Assembly: GCF_963975345.1 (NCBI RefSeq)
Contig: NZ_CAXBGE010000013.1
Location: 62,001-126,000, forward strand
From: Maricaulis sp963975345
GTDB taxonomy: Bacteria; Pseudomonadota; Alphaproteobacteria; Caulobacterales; Maricaulaceae
Length of the DNA: 64,000 bases
Reading direction: 5' to 3'
Shown here: positions 36,618-45,100 of the stretch, in pieces
How positions within the stretch are numbered: position 1 is the first letter of the stretch
Layout: every line of letters begins with the position of its first letter
The notes under the pieces: model-generated
Databases searched by the model: none
What the model was told of the DNA's origin: nothing
The model's input: the letters and a program-made list of their open reading frames with translations, nothing else
Position numbers and translations under genes: made by a program

Positions 36618-38589
36618 CGCGGAACCCGAAATTGCGCAGATAATCCATCCGCTCGCGCAGACGCTGGGTCACATCGATACTGTCCTGGCGCGAATGCATG
36701 ACGTGTGGGGTCAGAAACACCAGCAATTCGGTGCGCCGCGTCGTGTCAGACGTGTCGCGGAACAGATTGCCGAGGCCGGGCAATCTCTGCAGGCCGGGAA
36801 TGCCCGAGCGTGTACGCGTCTGCTGCGAGCGGATCAGGCCACCCAGCACCACAGCCTCGCCATCATACAGCGAGACGGTCGATTCCAGGCGGCGCTGTTG
36901 AATGGTGGGCGAGTCGATCCCGGATGTCGTCGTCGCGGCGACCGACGAGACTTCCTGGGCGACATCGAGCACGATCAATCCGCTTGGATCGATCCGCGCC
37001 GTCACCCGCAGCACTACGCCGGTATCACGAAACTGGATTGAATTGACGATCGGCGCATTGGGATCCGCGACGCTGACCGCACTCTGGGTCACGATCGGCA
37101 CCTGGTCGCCAACCTGGACGATGGCCGAGTGATTATTGCGCACGACGATTTGCGGCGACGCGATGGTGTCGACCTGGGTCAGGGACGAGATCGCATTCAG
37201 CGCAGCGCGAACAAAGTCGGCGCTATAGGTGTAGGAAAAGCCGGGGAAATGCGCCGAGATGCCGCCACCCGAATTGCTGGTAGAGGTCAGCTCGCCGCCA
37301 TCGCGGGTGTCGAAATACCATTGCACCCCATAGCGAAGATCATCGGTCAGCACGACTTCGACAATCATCGCCTCGATCAATACCTGGTCAGGTGCGTGAT
37401 CGAGCTGGGTAATGACGGCCTCGATCTCGCGCTGGGTGTTTTCGTCGGCGGCGATCAGCAGGCTGTTCATGCTCTCATCGGCGCGCACGGTGACCGGTAT
37501 CGCGCCGGACGAGCCGGGCTGCGCCGCGAACAGATCGGTGAGATGTTGGGCCACGGCGGGTGCTTCGCTATTGACCAGATTGCGGACCCTGATCTGGCGG
37601 CCATTGGCCGGACGCACATCGAGTCGTGTGATCCAGGCCTCGACCTGGTCGAGGCGGTAGCTGTGATTGGCAATCGCTATCACCGCATTGAGCCGGTTCA
37701 GCGCGACGAGTTCAAGCTGACTGCCGATCGGGCCGTCCTGGCCACCCATCACCGCATTGAGTTCGCCGACCATCGCATCGGGCGAGGCGACGCGAAGCGG
37801 ATAGACCGCGATCGACATCTGGCTCAACCAGTCGGCATCGAACAGGGTGACCATATCGAGCATGGCTTCAACATCCTCGGCGGAGCCGGACAGAATCAGG
37901 GTTTCGCGCGGCTCGTCGGCGATCACCTCGCCGCTCTCGCGCGTCATTGGCCGCAACAGATCGGCCATTTCATGCGCCGAGATATAGCGCAGCGGCACGA
38001 TGACGATGCCCTGTCCCACAGGCAAGCCGGCGGAGACTGGCTGCGGTCGTGCGCGCACTGCGCTGCCGCGCCCGACCGGCGTAACCAGATAGGTGCCATC
38101 GCTGCCGCGCGCCAAGCTGACGCCCGCCATGGCCAGGGATTGCTCGAGAATTCGCGGCACGTCCGCACGCGGCACCAGCCCGGCCGAGCGTAGGCTCACC
38201 AAGCCGGAAACCGACGGATCGATCACGAAGGCTTCGCCGAGCAGATCGCCGATCACGGCCGAGACGACTTCGGCAATCGGGGCCGAGTCGAAGGCCAGTT
38301 CGACACCATTTCCGGTGTCACGCGCCTGATGGCGCGGCGGTGACGCGACCGCTGCCGTCGCATCGCGGCGCCAAGGCTCAAGCGCCGGTGGGGCGGGATC
38401 GCTGACCGGAGACGTGGTGGTTGCATTGATTATGGCCGCCTCAGCCCGCGGAGGGGGCGGCGCGGTGCCGGCAATCGCGGTCGGGCCGGCCGCGCGGAAA
38501 AAACCGTCTGGACCTGACGCAGTCGCACAACCGCACAGCAACAGGCAGAGGCCGGAGCCGATGACAGAGATGACTGGTTTCAATTGCAT
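36610..38589 (-). CDS. gspD: Type II secretion secretin GspD (predicted lipoprotein)
   Basis: A 659-residue outer-membrane secretin. N0/N1-N3 domains (IVIPLRYISAHEMADLLRP, LVALNRLNAVIAIANHS, IPVTVRADESMNSLLIAAD) precede the secretin core with VQVGDQVPIVTQSAVSV, GVVLRVTARID and GLIRSQQTRTRSGIPGLQRLPGLG. The signal region ends in LLLCGCATASG, a lipobox-like site with Cys near residue 24, so it may be acylated. The frame runs to 38730, but the ATG at 38589 has AGGGG upstream and opens the signal. First gene of the operon. Confidence 0.93.
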   Translation of the reverse strand: MQLKPVISVIGSGLCLLLCGCATASGPDGFFRAAGPTAIAGTAPPPPRAEAAIINATTTSPVSDPAPPALEPWRRDATAAVASPPRHQARDTGNGVELAFDSAPIAEVVSAVIGDLLGEAFVIDPSVSGLVSLRSAGLVPRADVPRILEQSLAMAGVSLARGSDGTYLVTPVGRGSAVRARPQPVSAGLPVGQGIVIVPLRYISAHEMADLLRPMTRESGEVIADEPRETLILSGSAEDVEAMLDMVTLFDADWLSQMSIAVYPLRVASPDAMVGELNAVMGGQDGPIGSQLELVALNRLNAVIAIANHSYRLDQVEAWITRLDVRPANGRQIRVRNLVNSEAPAVAQHLTDLFAAQPGSSGAIPVTVRADESMNSLLIAADENTQREIEAVITQLDHAPDQVLIEAMIVEVVLTDDLRYGVQWYFDTRDGGELTSTSNSGGGISAHFPGFSYTYSADFVRAALNAISSLTQVDTIASPQIVVRNNHSAIVQVGDQVPIVTQSAVSVADPNAPIVNSIQFRDTGVVLRVTARIDPSGLIVLDVAQEVSSVAATTTSGIDSPTIQQRRLESTVSLYDGEAVVLGGLIRSQQTRTRSGIPGLQRLPGLGNLFRDTSDTTRRTELLVFLTPHVMHSRQDSIDVTQRLRERMDYLRNFGFRDD

Positions 38590-38733
38590 AAAGCCCCTAA
38601 ACGCGCCCCGGCTGCACAGTTTGACATTGTCTGTCAGCGAAGTGCAAGGCCGCGGCGTCGCTGGGCTGTGGGAATTCCCGGGCGGGGCAATGGGGCGGGC
38701 AAATTGCTTGTGCCCCCCTATTTCATCCATTCT

Positions 38734-40140
38734 CTAGTTCATGTTGAAGGGAATGAAGGCGCCGGTGTAAACAGGGCGTCCCTCCATACTCGTGCAGTTG
38801 CCTATTTTACCGGTCGTGAAGCGCGGGCTGTGGATAGAAAGGTAATTCCCGGTCACGGCGCTGAAACCGCGTACGCCCTCAACAAGAATCGCCGACACAG
38901 TAATGCTGGCCTGGGGCACAAAATATATCGCCTCATTATTACTGGATTGCTGATGGTCAAAATCGAAACCGTCGATCTGAATTTTGCCCCAGTTCGTCCG
39001 CGGCGAGCGACCATTTACCGAACTGATATCGACCATATGGATCCCTCGGCCATACCCCGGACGAGTAAATCGTTCGGAACACTTTTTGACCGTCAAGTCA
39101 TCAACATCAAAGATCGCGTAATTGTTCGTTCCGACGGTATCTTCAACATGACAATTTTCGATAGTGAGGCGTTTTGAGAAGAAAAGTCCGACCCCAGCCG
39201 GTGGCCCGGATACAGCGCAAGTGTCAAAAAACTCGCTGTTTTTGATCGTAATGTCTTCGTTGAAAATGGTGGAGTAACTCGCATTCGCTGAAACTTCCAA
39301 GCCGGCCCCTTGGGCGCCATTCACACGGCATCCAATAATGGCGCAATCGTTCGCGTATTGAAGCAGAAACCCTCGCCAGCCGGCGTTGTAAGCCACGCAA
39401 TTCAGGAAGCGAACATTTTTGACCGTGTTGGCGTAAGCCTCATAGCCAACGGCGGCGAAACTGTCATCGCCAGTATCGCGGGCGGTACACGCCTCAAATA
39501 TGACGCCGTCGGCATTGTTGACATGAAAGCCATCGCCTTGGGTGTTGTGGGCGTAACAACTGATGACCTGCACGTCCTGGGTCGGGATTGCGTTGGTGTG
39601 ATCACCGATTTGCAGGCCGAAATCGGAGCAGCCATAAAACTCACAATTCTCAATGACCGATTTTGAAGCCCGAAAACGGAGATGCACGCCATTGAGACGC
39701 GATGTCGCTGCCCCACCGAATGTCAGGCCGCGTACGGTGATATTTTCACAGGTACGGTCAACAACCCAAGTGTTGTTTGCCTGGCTGATCTGGTTGAGCA
39801 CTGCGGAATCGCCAAACACGGTCACATATTTTCGGTTGGACAAAGTGGACAGACCACTGGTCAGGTATTTTCCTGGCGGGAAATACAAGGCGGAATGATC
39901 GGTGAGCGCTGCGATCGCGTTATTGATCGCAGTCGTGTCGTTCGTGAATCCATCACCTAACGCACCATAATCGCGTACATTAAGGAGAGTCGGAGCACTT
40001 AATGTGCCCGCCGAAGCGCTGCCCGTTACCGCGCCCGCCAACACCGTCGGAATTACGACCGACGCCGCTGCAACCGTTACCGGAGCGGCCGCAAGAGCAA
40101 CCGGCACTTTGAACAAAAACTTGCGTCGTGAAACTGACAT
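38734..40140 (-). CDS. Tat-exported right-handed beta-helix (pectate-lyase-like) protein
   Basis: A 468-residue exported protein. The N-terminus has a twin-arginine motif (SRRKFLFK) and a long Ala/Val-rich signal of about 40 residues. The body opens with NVRDYGALGDGFTNDTTAINNAI, the usual start of Pectate_lyase_3/GH28-like beta-helices, and continues with regular rungs rich in N, V, I and C (ENITVRGLTFGGA, ENCEFYGCSDFGLQIGDH). A polysaccharide lyase, hydrolase or adhesin role is possible; catalytic residues cannot be assigned by eye. It lies directly upstream of gspD on the same strand (144-bp gap) and has lower GC than the flanks. It may be a substrate of the secretion system (inference). 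Confidence 0.85.
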   Translation of the reverse strand: MSVSRRKFLFKVPVALAAAPVTVAAASVVIPTVLAGAVTGSASAGTLSAPTLLNVRDYGALGDGFTNDTTAINNAIAALTDHSALYFPPGKYLTSGLSTLSNRKYVTVFGDSAVLNQISQANNTWVVDRTCENITVRGLTFGGAATSRLNGVHLRFRASKSVIENCEFYGCSDFGLQIGDHTNAIPTQDVQVISCYAHNTQGDGFHVNNADGVIFEACTARDTGDDSFAAVGYEAYANTVKNVRFLNCVAYNAGWRGFLLQYANDCAIIGCRVNGAQGAGLEVSANASYSTIFNEDITIKNSEFFDTCAVSGPPAGVGLFFSKRLTIENCHVEDTVGTNNYAIFDVDDLTVKKCSERFTRPGYGRGIHMVDISSVNGRSPRTNWGKIQIDGFDFDHQQSSNNEAIYFVPQASITVSAILVEGVRGFSAVTGNYLSIHSPRFTTGKIGNCTSMEGRPVYTGAFIPFNMN

Positions 40141-40558
40141 GAAACATCCCCATCAAGTTATCTTAAATCACGGTTTAAAACACGGTCACGCTCACCCGGT
40201 TTCGTCTCGGTCGACAGGTGCAAAATAAAGAACAGCACGGATATTTAGCAACACTACCAAAGTTGATTTTGGAGCAAGATGAGCTTGGCCCCCAAATTAT
40301 TGAATCAGTTCAAAAGCTGCACTCCAAGCAGCAATACTCACAACCTCAGCGGCTTATCGATCAAACCACCAACGCTCCGGTCGCGGGGCGTGCCAGAACT
40401 GTATCTGAAGCACATTTCACAATCAAGGGGTGCATTTCTATCCGTCAACAAGCGTTGGGCAATGCATTATCAGTATAATTTGGAGAGCGAATTTTGAATG
40501 CTTCGCACTGGATACATCGCCCCCATCTCGACGAGAACGGTCGGATCCGGTCGGCCAG
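40141..40558. other. AT-richer spacer with no supported gene
   Basis: This 418-bp stretch has lower GC than its surroundings. Short open frames exist on the plus strand (for example 40218-40478), but none has a ribosome site, domain pattern or good codon use. It probably contains the promoter of the beta-helix gene. Confidence 0.6.
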
Positions 40559-40582
40559 AACAGGTGCGTGTCACTGTTTATT
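40559..40582 (+). repeat. REP-like variant left of the RAYT pseudogene
   Basis: The sequence AACAGGTGCGTGTCACTGTT resembles the AATGGGTGCCTGTCACCATT motif seen twice on the far side of the pseudogene, in the same orientation. Confidence 0.55.
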
Positions 40583-40689
40583 CAGCAGTCAAGCCGACCA
40601 GCCGCCAGTCTCCAGGCTCCAGAACGACCAGTTCCAGTGCATCCGACAGATTGGCAATCGCGCGGGCAATTGAAGTCGTAAAAAACAGG

Positions 40690-41351
40690 GACACCTTGGA
40701 TTCAACCGGTCGGCGGACCACATCACCCAGCGCGGCAACCGGCGGCAACAAACCTTCTTCAATGAGGAGGATTACGCGCTCTATCGCGATTTGATGATCG
40801 CGGCCTGCGCGGCCCAGCGTGTCCTGTGCTGGGCCTGGTGCCTGATGCCCAATCACGTTCATCTTGTTCTCGTGCCCGCCCGGCCGGCGGCGCTGGCGGC
40901 GTTGATGCAGCGTGTGCATCAGGCCTATACGCTCGCGGTCAATGCGCGCGAGGGACGGACGGGGTGTTTGTGGCAGGGCCGTTTTGCTTCCTATGCCATG
41001 GATGAGGGGCATGCGCTGGCGGCGGTGCGCTATGTCGAGCTCAATCCGGTGATGGCGCGCCTGTGTGACAGCGCCCGGGACTGGCCCTGGTCGAGCGCGG
41101 CGGCGCATCTGGATGGCCGGCTCGACCCACTCCTGACCCGCCCGGCCTTCCTCGACCGCATCCCCGATTGGGCCGCCTAGCTGGAGACCGGGCTCAATGC
41201 GCAGATCGAGGCCCGGATCGGACTGTTCGATGGGCCGGGTTATCCGATGGGCGAGGCGGGCTGGCTGTGCGAACTGGAGCGGCGGCTCGGCCAGTCCCTG
41301 CGGGCAGCGCCGCGTGGGCGGCCACGCATGGCGGCGCGCGAGCCAGGGTAA
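40690..41351 (+). pseudogene. REP-associated tyrosine transposase (RAYT, Y1_Tnp), inactivated
   Basis: The frame reads DHITQRGNRRQQTFF (from 40716), EEDYALYRDLM, the HUH-type motif MPNHVHLVLVP, CLWQGRFASYAMD and AVRYVELNPVMARL, all typical of RAYT proteins. The gene is broken: no proper start precedes the conserved Gln-Arg-Gly-Asn block, and a TAG at 41178-41180 interrupts the frame. After it the frame continues with the family's C-terminal half (ELERRLGQSLRAAPRGRPR) to TAA at 41349-41351. REP copies lie on both sides. It is a dead element that once mobilised REP sequences. Confidence 0.87.
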
Positions 41352-41361
41352 TTGACGTTGG

Positions 41362-41416
41362 AATGGGTGCCTGTCACCATTTATTTTGAAATAGGTGCCT
41401 GTCACCATTTATTTTT
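41362..41416 (+). repeat. Two tandem REP copies
   Basis: Two copies of the motif (41362-41386 and 41389-41416) share GGTGCCTGTCACCATTTATT and differ in the bases before it. They directly follow the RAYT pseudogene and abut the orphan Rhs fragment. A third copy lies inverted at 29452-29476. Confidence 0.8.
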
Positions 41417-41417
41417 G

Positions 41418-41733
41418 GCGAAGGTGCGCACGCCATCGCCGGTCATATTGTAGCGACCGTCATAGGTCGGTGCTGTCTGGCCGGTGACGCTGGTGATCCG
41501 GTTGAGGCCATCCGTGCCATAGATCAGGTCAAGATTGACATGTCCGGTCCAGGCATAGGCATCATTGGAAGCGCTGCGCGTGGCGATCTGGCCGGCCGGG
41601 TTATAAGTAAAGCTCGTGGTCTGATCGCTCGTGGTGCCTGCCAGATTGTGCGTCAGTGTGCTCAGACGCGAGGCGTTGTCGAATGCATAGCTTGTGGTAA
41701 CGCCATTACCGCGCGTGATCGAGGTGCGGCGGC
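41418..41733 (-). pseudogene. Orphan fragment of an Rhs/YD-repeat gene
   Basis: These 316 bp align almost end to end with 43284-43598 inside the intact Rhs gene, with many substitutions and few indels, in the same orientation. The minus-strand frame is open and reads TRGNGVTTSYAFDNASRL, FTYNPAGQIATRSASNDAYAW and NLDLIYGTDGLNRITSVTG. It lacks both a start and the rest of the core. It is flanked by REP copies on one side and unrelated sequence on the other, so it is a displaced or duplicated core fragment. Confidence 0.85.
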
Positions 41734-41887
41734 GTCACGACCGCTGCGGTCGCGTCGCGGCGGAAGGGTGGATCGGTGTTGGGCTGTGGGGACGGACAGG
41801 GATTGATGAATACCGCCGACTATTCTCAATGACCGTCACTCACGGACGGGGTGCAGCCTATTGCGTCTGTCCCGGTACTCACACGGT

Positions 41888-42115
41888 CTATTTGCTATCG
41901 TCCTCGCTATCGTGATCGATAAATGGTTTGAGGCCAAGCACCCAGAAAACGATCACAGCTAAAATTGGAGTTATACCAAAAATAACGTTGTCGTATTCAC
42001 CAAATACTCCAAGATGAAACCACACGTTTATTGACGATGCCACAACCAATACAATCAAAACTATCGTCAAAACCCGTTTCTGCCCACTCGTCAATACCAT
42101 TTTAAGAGGTTTCAT
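41888..42115 (-). CDS. Small two-helix membrane protein, candidate Rhs immunity protein
   Basis: A 75-residue protein with two predicted membrane helices (about residues 14-34 and 43-62), a Lys-rich start and an acidic tail DHDSEDDSK. No family is recognised. Its ATG lies 11 nt past the Rhs stop with AGGA in between, so it is co-translated with the Rhs gene. The GC content is clearly lower than the Rhs core, as for the end of the Rhs gene. By position and small size it is a good candidate for a cognate immunity or membrane partner of the Rhs C-terminal tip; no homology supports this. Confidence 0.7.
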   Translation of the reverse strand: MKPLKMVLTSGQKRVLTIVLIVLVVASSINVWFHLGVFGEYDNVIFGITPILAVIVFWVLGLKPFIDHDSEDDSK

Positions 42116-42126
42116 GTGCGGTCATC

Positions 42127-45100
42127 CTACGTTTCGCAATATTGGTGGCTGCTGGGTACTGCAAGGCTCGTAAGGTTAAAGCCAAGGCCAGCGGGCACGA
42201 CTAGGCCTGCTAAGTTATTATGAAGCAATCTACCCGATGCCGAAAGCGTGCTAACGGCTTTGAAGCCTCTGGCTCCCCAAGCCATGAAGCCCAACGCTCC
42301 CCCTGTGGCCAAGGATCCTGCTCCGAGGATCGCGTTCTGCGGCGTACCTCCACCTGCCCAATGTGCTGCGGCGGAGACCAAGTATGCGCCTCCTCCTACG
42401 AGCCCAACCACGGTCGCGGCCACAAATAATGTAGGCGCGGTAACTGTCGTTGCTCCCATTACAAGCGCGACTGTCCCAAGGACCGCAGCTCCTGCGCCGA
42501 CCCTCCCAAGGACATCTCCAGCATCGGCAAGGAAATTCCCAGCAGTCATCAGATCCACATTGCAGGGATTTGGGGGCTCCCGCTCATCCCCACGATTCCG
42601 ACCACCGCCACCGCCGCCCGCACCATCCCCATCTGGACCGCTCGCAGACGGCCCCACAGGATTCGCCCAGTTCAAATAAAGGAAAATACGCCGCGGGTAG
42701 GACACGCAATGGTGGGTGTGATTATCCGCATCTGCCGGGTCACACGCCAACCCCAACGGATCCCGCGCATTCACCGGATCCCCACCCACATAAGCATAGA
42801 TATTCATCCCCCCTGCCTGACCGATCGGATCGGTCTGCATGAAGCGGCCGAGGCGGGGATTGTAGGCGCGGTTCTTGTAGTGATAGAGGCCGGTCTCTTC
42901 CAGCCAGACCTGCCCGGTATAGCCATAACGGCCACTGTTGGAGGCGCCGGGCAGGCCGTATTCGTCATAGCTGTTGGTGGCCGTGGCCGTACCCGAGGCA
43001 TTGGTGAGCGCAACGATGGAACCACGCTCGTCGGCGATCAGCCATTCCGGAGTCGAGGTACCGGAACCGGTATAGTGAACCAGCGGTTCATCCGTGGCCG
43101 GACCATGGACATAGCGGTCCTGCAGCACGCCGCTGCCATTATATTCGGCGATCATGTCAACGCCGTCATAGAGGAAGCCGGTTGACACCGAACCGACCTG
43201 AAGCGTGCCCAACCGGCCCAGCGGATCGTAGGCCAATGTCACCCCGCCGGAGACTGAGGTCAGCCGGTTAGAATAATCATATCCGAAGGTGTGCGCGCCA
43301 TCGCCGGTCATATTGCCGCGGTCGTCATAGACTGGTGCGGTCTGGCCGGTGACGCTGGTGATCTGATTGAGGCCATCGATGCCGTAGAGCAGGTCCAGAT
43401 TGACATGCCCGTTCCAGGCATAAGCATCGTTGGACGCGGCCCGGGTCGCGATCTGGCCGGCCGGATTATAGGTGAAGCTCGTCGTCACATCGTTCGTCGT
43501 GCCGGCGAGATTTTGCGTCAGCGTGCTCAGCCGCGAAGCGCTGTTGAAAGCATAGGTCGTTGTGACACCGTTTCCGCGGGTGATAGCGGTGCGGCGGCCC
43601 TGATTGTCGTAGGTGAAGCTGGCGAGCAGGGTTGAGCCGGCGCCTTGACGGATCGCCGTGACTGCGCCAGCGACATCGTGGTCATAGGTGACATAGAAGG
43701 CATCCGGCCAGGTCATCCGCGTACGTCGACCGGCGACATCGTATTGATAGGACACCGCGCCGTGCGCACCGCTCTGCGTCACCATCCGGCCAAGCGCGTC
43801 ATAGGTCTGGCTCGTGGTCTGGCTGCCGGCGACAACGCTGAGCACCCGGCCAAGCAGGTCATAGGTATAGGTTTCGTCGCTTTGCCCCGACGGCGCGTCG
43901 ACATTGGTGACCCGGCCAAGATTGTCATAGGTGTAGAAGAATTGCTGATTGGTCCGCACCCGCCGATTGGCGAGACGGCCATAGACATCATAGGTATAGA
44001 TCTCGTCATCACTGCCCGTATTGGTGCCCGGCGTGGTCGGGCTGGGGTATTCAATCGAGGCGAGCCGGTCGAAACCGTCGCGCAGATACTGGGTGCGATT
44101 GCCTTCGCCATCGGTCAGGCTGACCAGCTGGCCATTATTGCTGTAGGCACGCGTTGCCTCGACGATCGGATCAACGCCATAGCCGCTGGTCGTGGTGAGG
44201 GCGCGGCCGAGCAGATCATAGGTATTGCGGCTGATACGGTCTGGCCCGTAAGAGCCCGCCGTGGCCGGCGTGCAGGCCGAGCTGGGCGGGGAAGCCCAGG
44301 TGGCGGCATTCATCCGCTGCGCGACACAATCAATCCGTCCGGCGCTGTTGTAGGAATACTGGATCAGCGCCTGGACCGAGCTGGCCCCGTTGATCAGACG
44401 CGCCTGGGCGGCGCGCCCGGCCGCATCATAGACCACTTCCTGCCGGTCGATCAGGGCGAAGGCGGACCAAGCCGCATCAGACTGGCTGGTCACGGTGCCA
44501 AACTCGACCTTGGTCGGCTGGCCATCGGAATTATAGGTGGTGCGCTGGGCGGGATAGGCGAGCGAGCCGGTGCCATCGGGATCGGGTCCGACCTGGCCGA
44601 TCATCTGGCGCGCATTGTCATAGCGATAGCGCGTCGTATCGGCGGTGCCCGAAAGCGGGCCATCGACGGTCAGCAGATTGCGGACATGGTCATAGGCCAG
44701 CGTGGTGGTCGCGATCAGCGTGTTATTGCCGGCTTGGGCGGTGGCGGTAACCGGGACAAGATTATTGGCCACGCCGGTCGCGCCATAAGCGACGATGGTG
44801 CGTTGTTCGTTGGCGGTATTGATACAGCTTGGCGATGTGCCGCTGGAGCAGGTCGAGGATTGGGTCGGCAGATAGACCGGCGTGGCCGCCTGGATGATGC
44901 TCGAGGAGGTGCGCTTGTACCAGGCATAGAGCGGGGCATAGGTGATGCGCGTCTGCGGCCGGTCGCCGCTGCCGACCGGCGCACTGCCGGACGGCGCCGG
45001 CGCAGTTGCGGTCAGCACGCCGCCATGGGTCGGATCATAGGTGAAATCAGTTCTGCGCCCGGCCGCATCGGTCACCGATATCGGCTGATTGCAGGTGCGC

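Noticed and set aside
40218..40478. An 86-residue plus-strand frame in the AT-rich spacer
   Set aside because: No ribosome site and no domain pattern. The frame is likely due to chance.
40578..41408. A 276-residue minus-strand frame
   Set aside because: Most of it is the complement of the RAYT pseudogene. Only the last 35 or so residues look protein-like, and these are reported separately as a low-interest finding.
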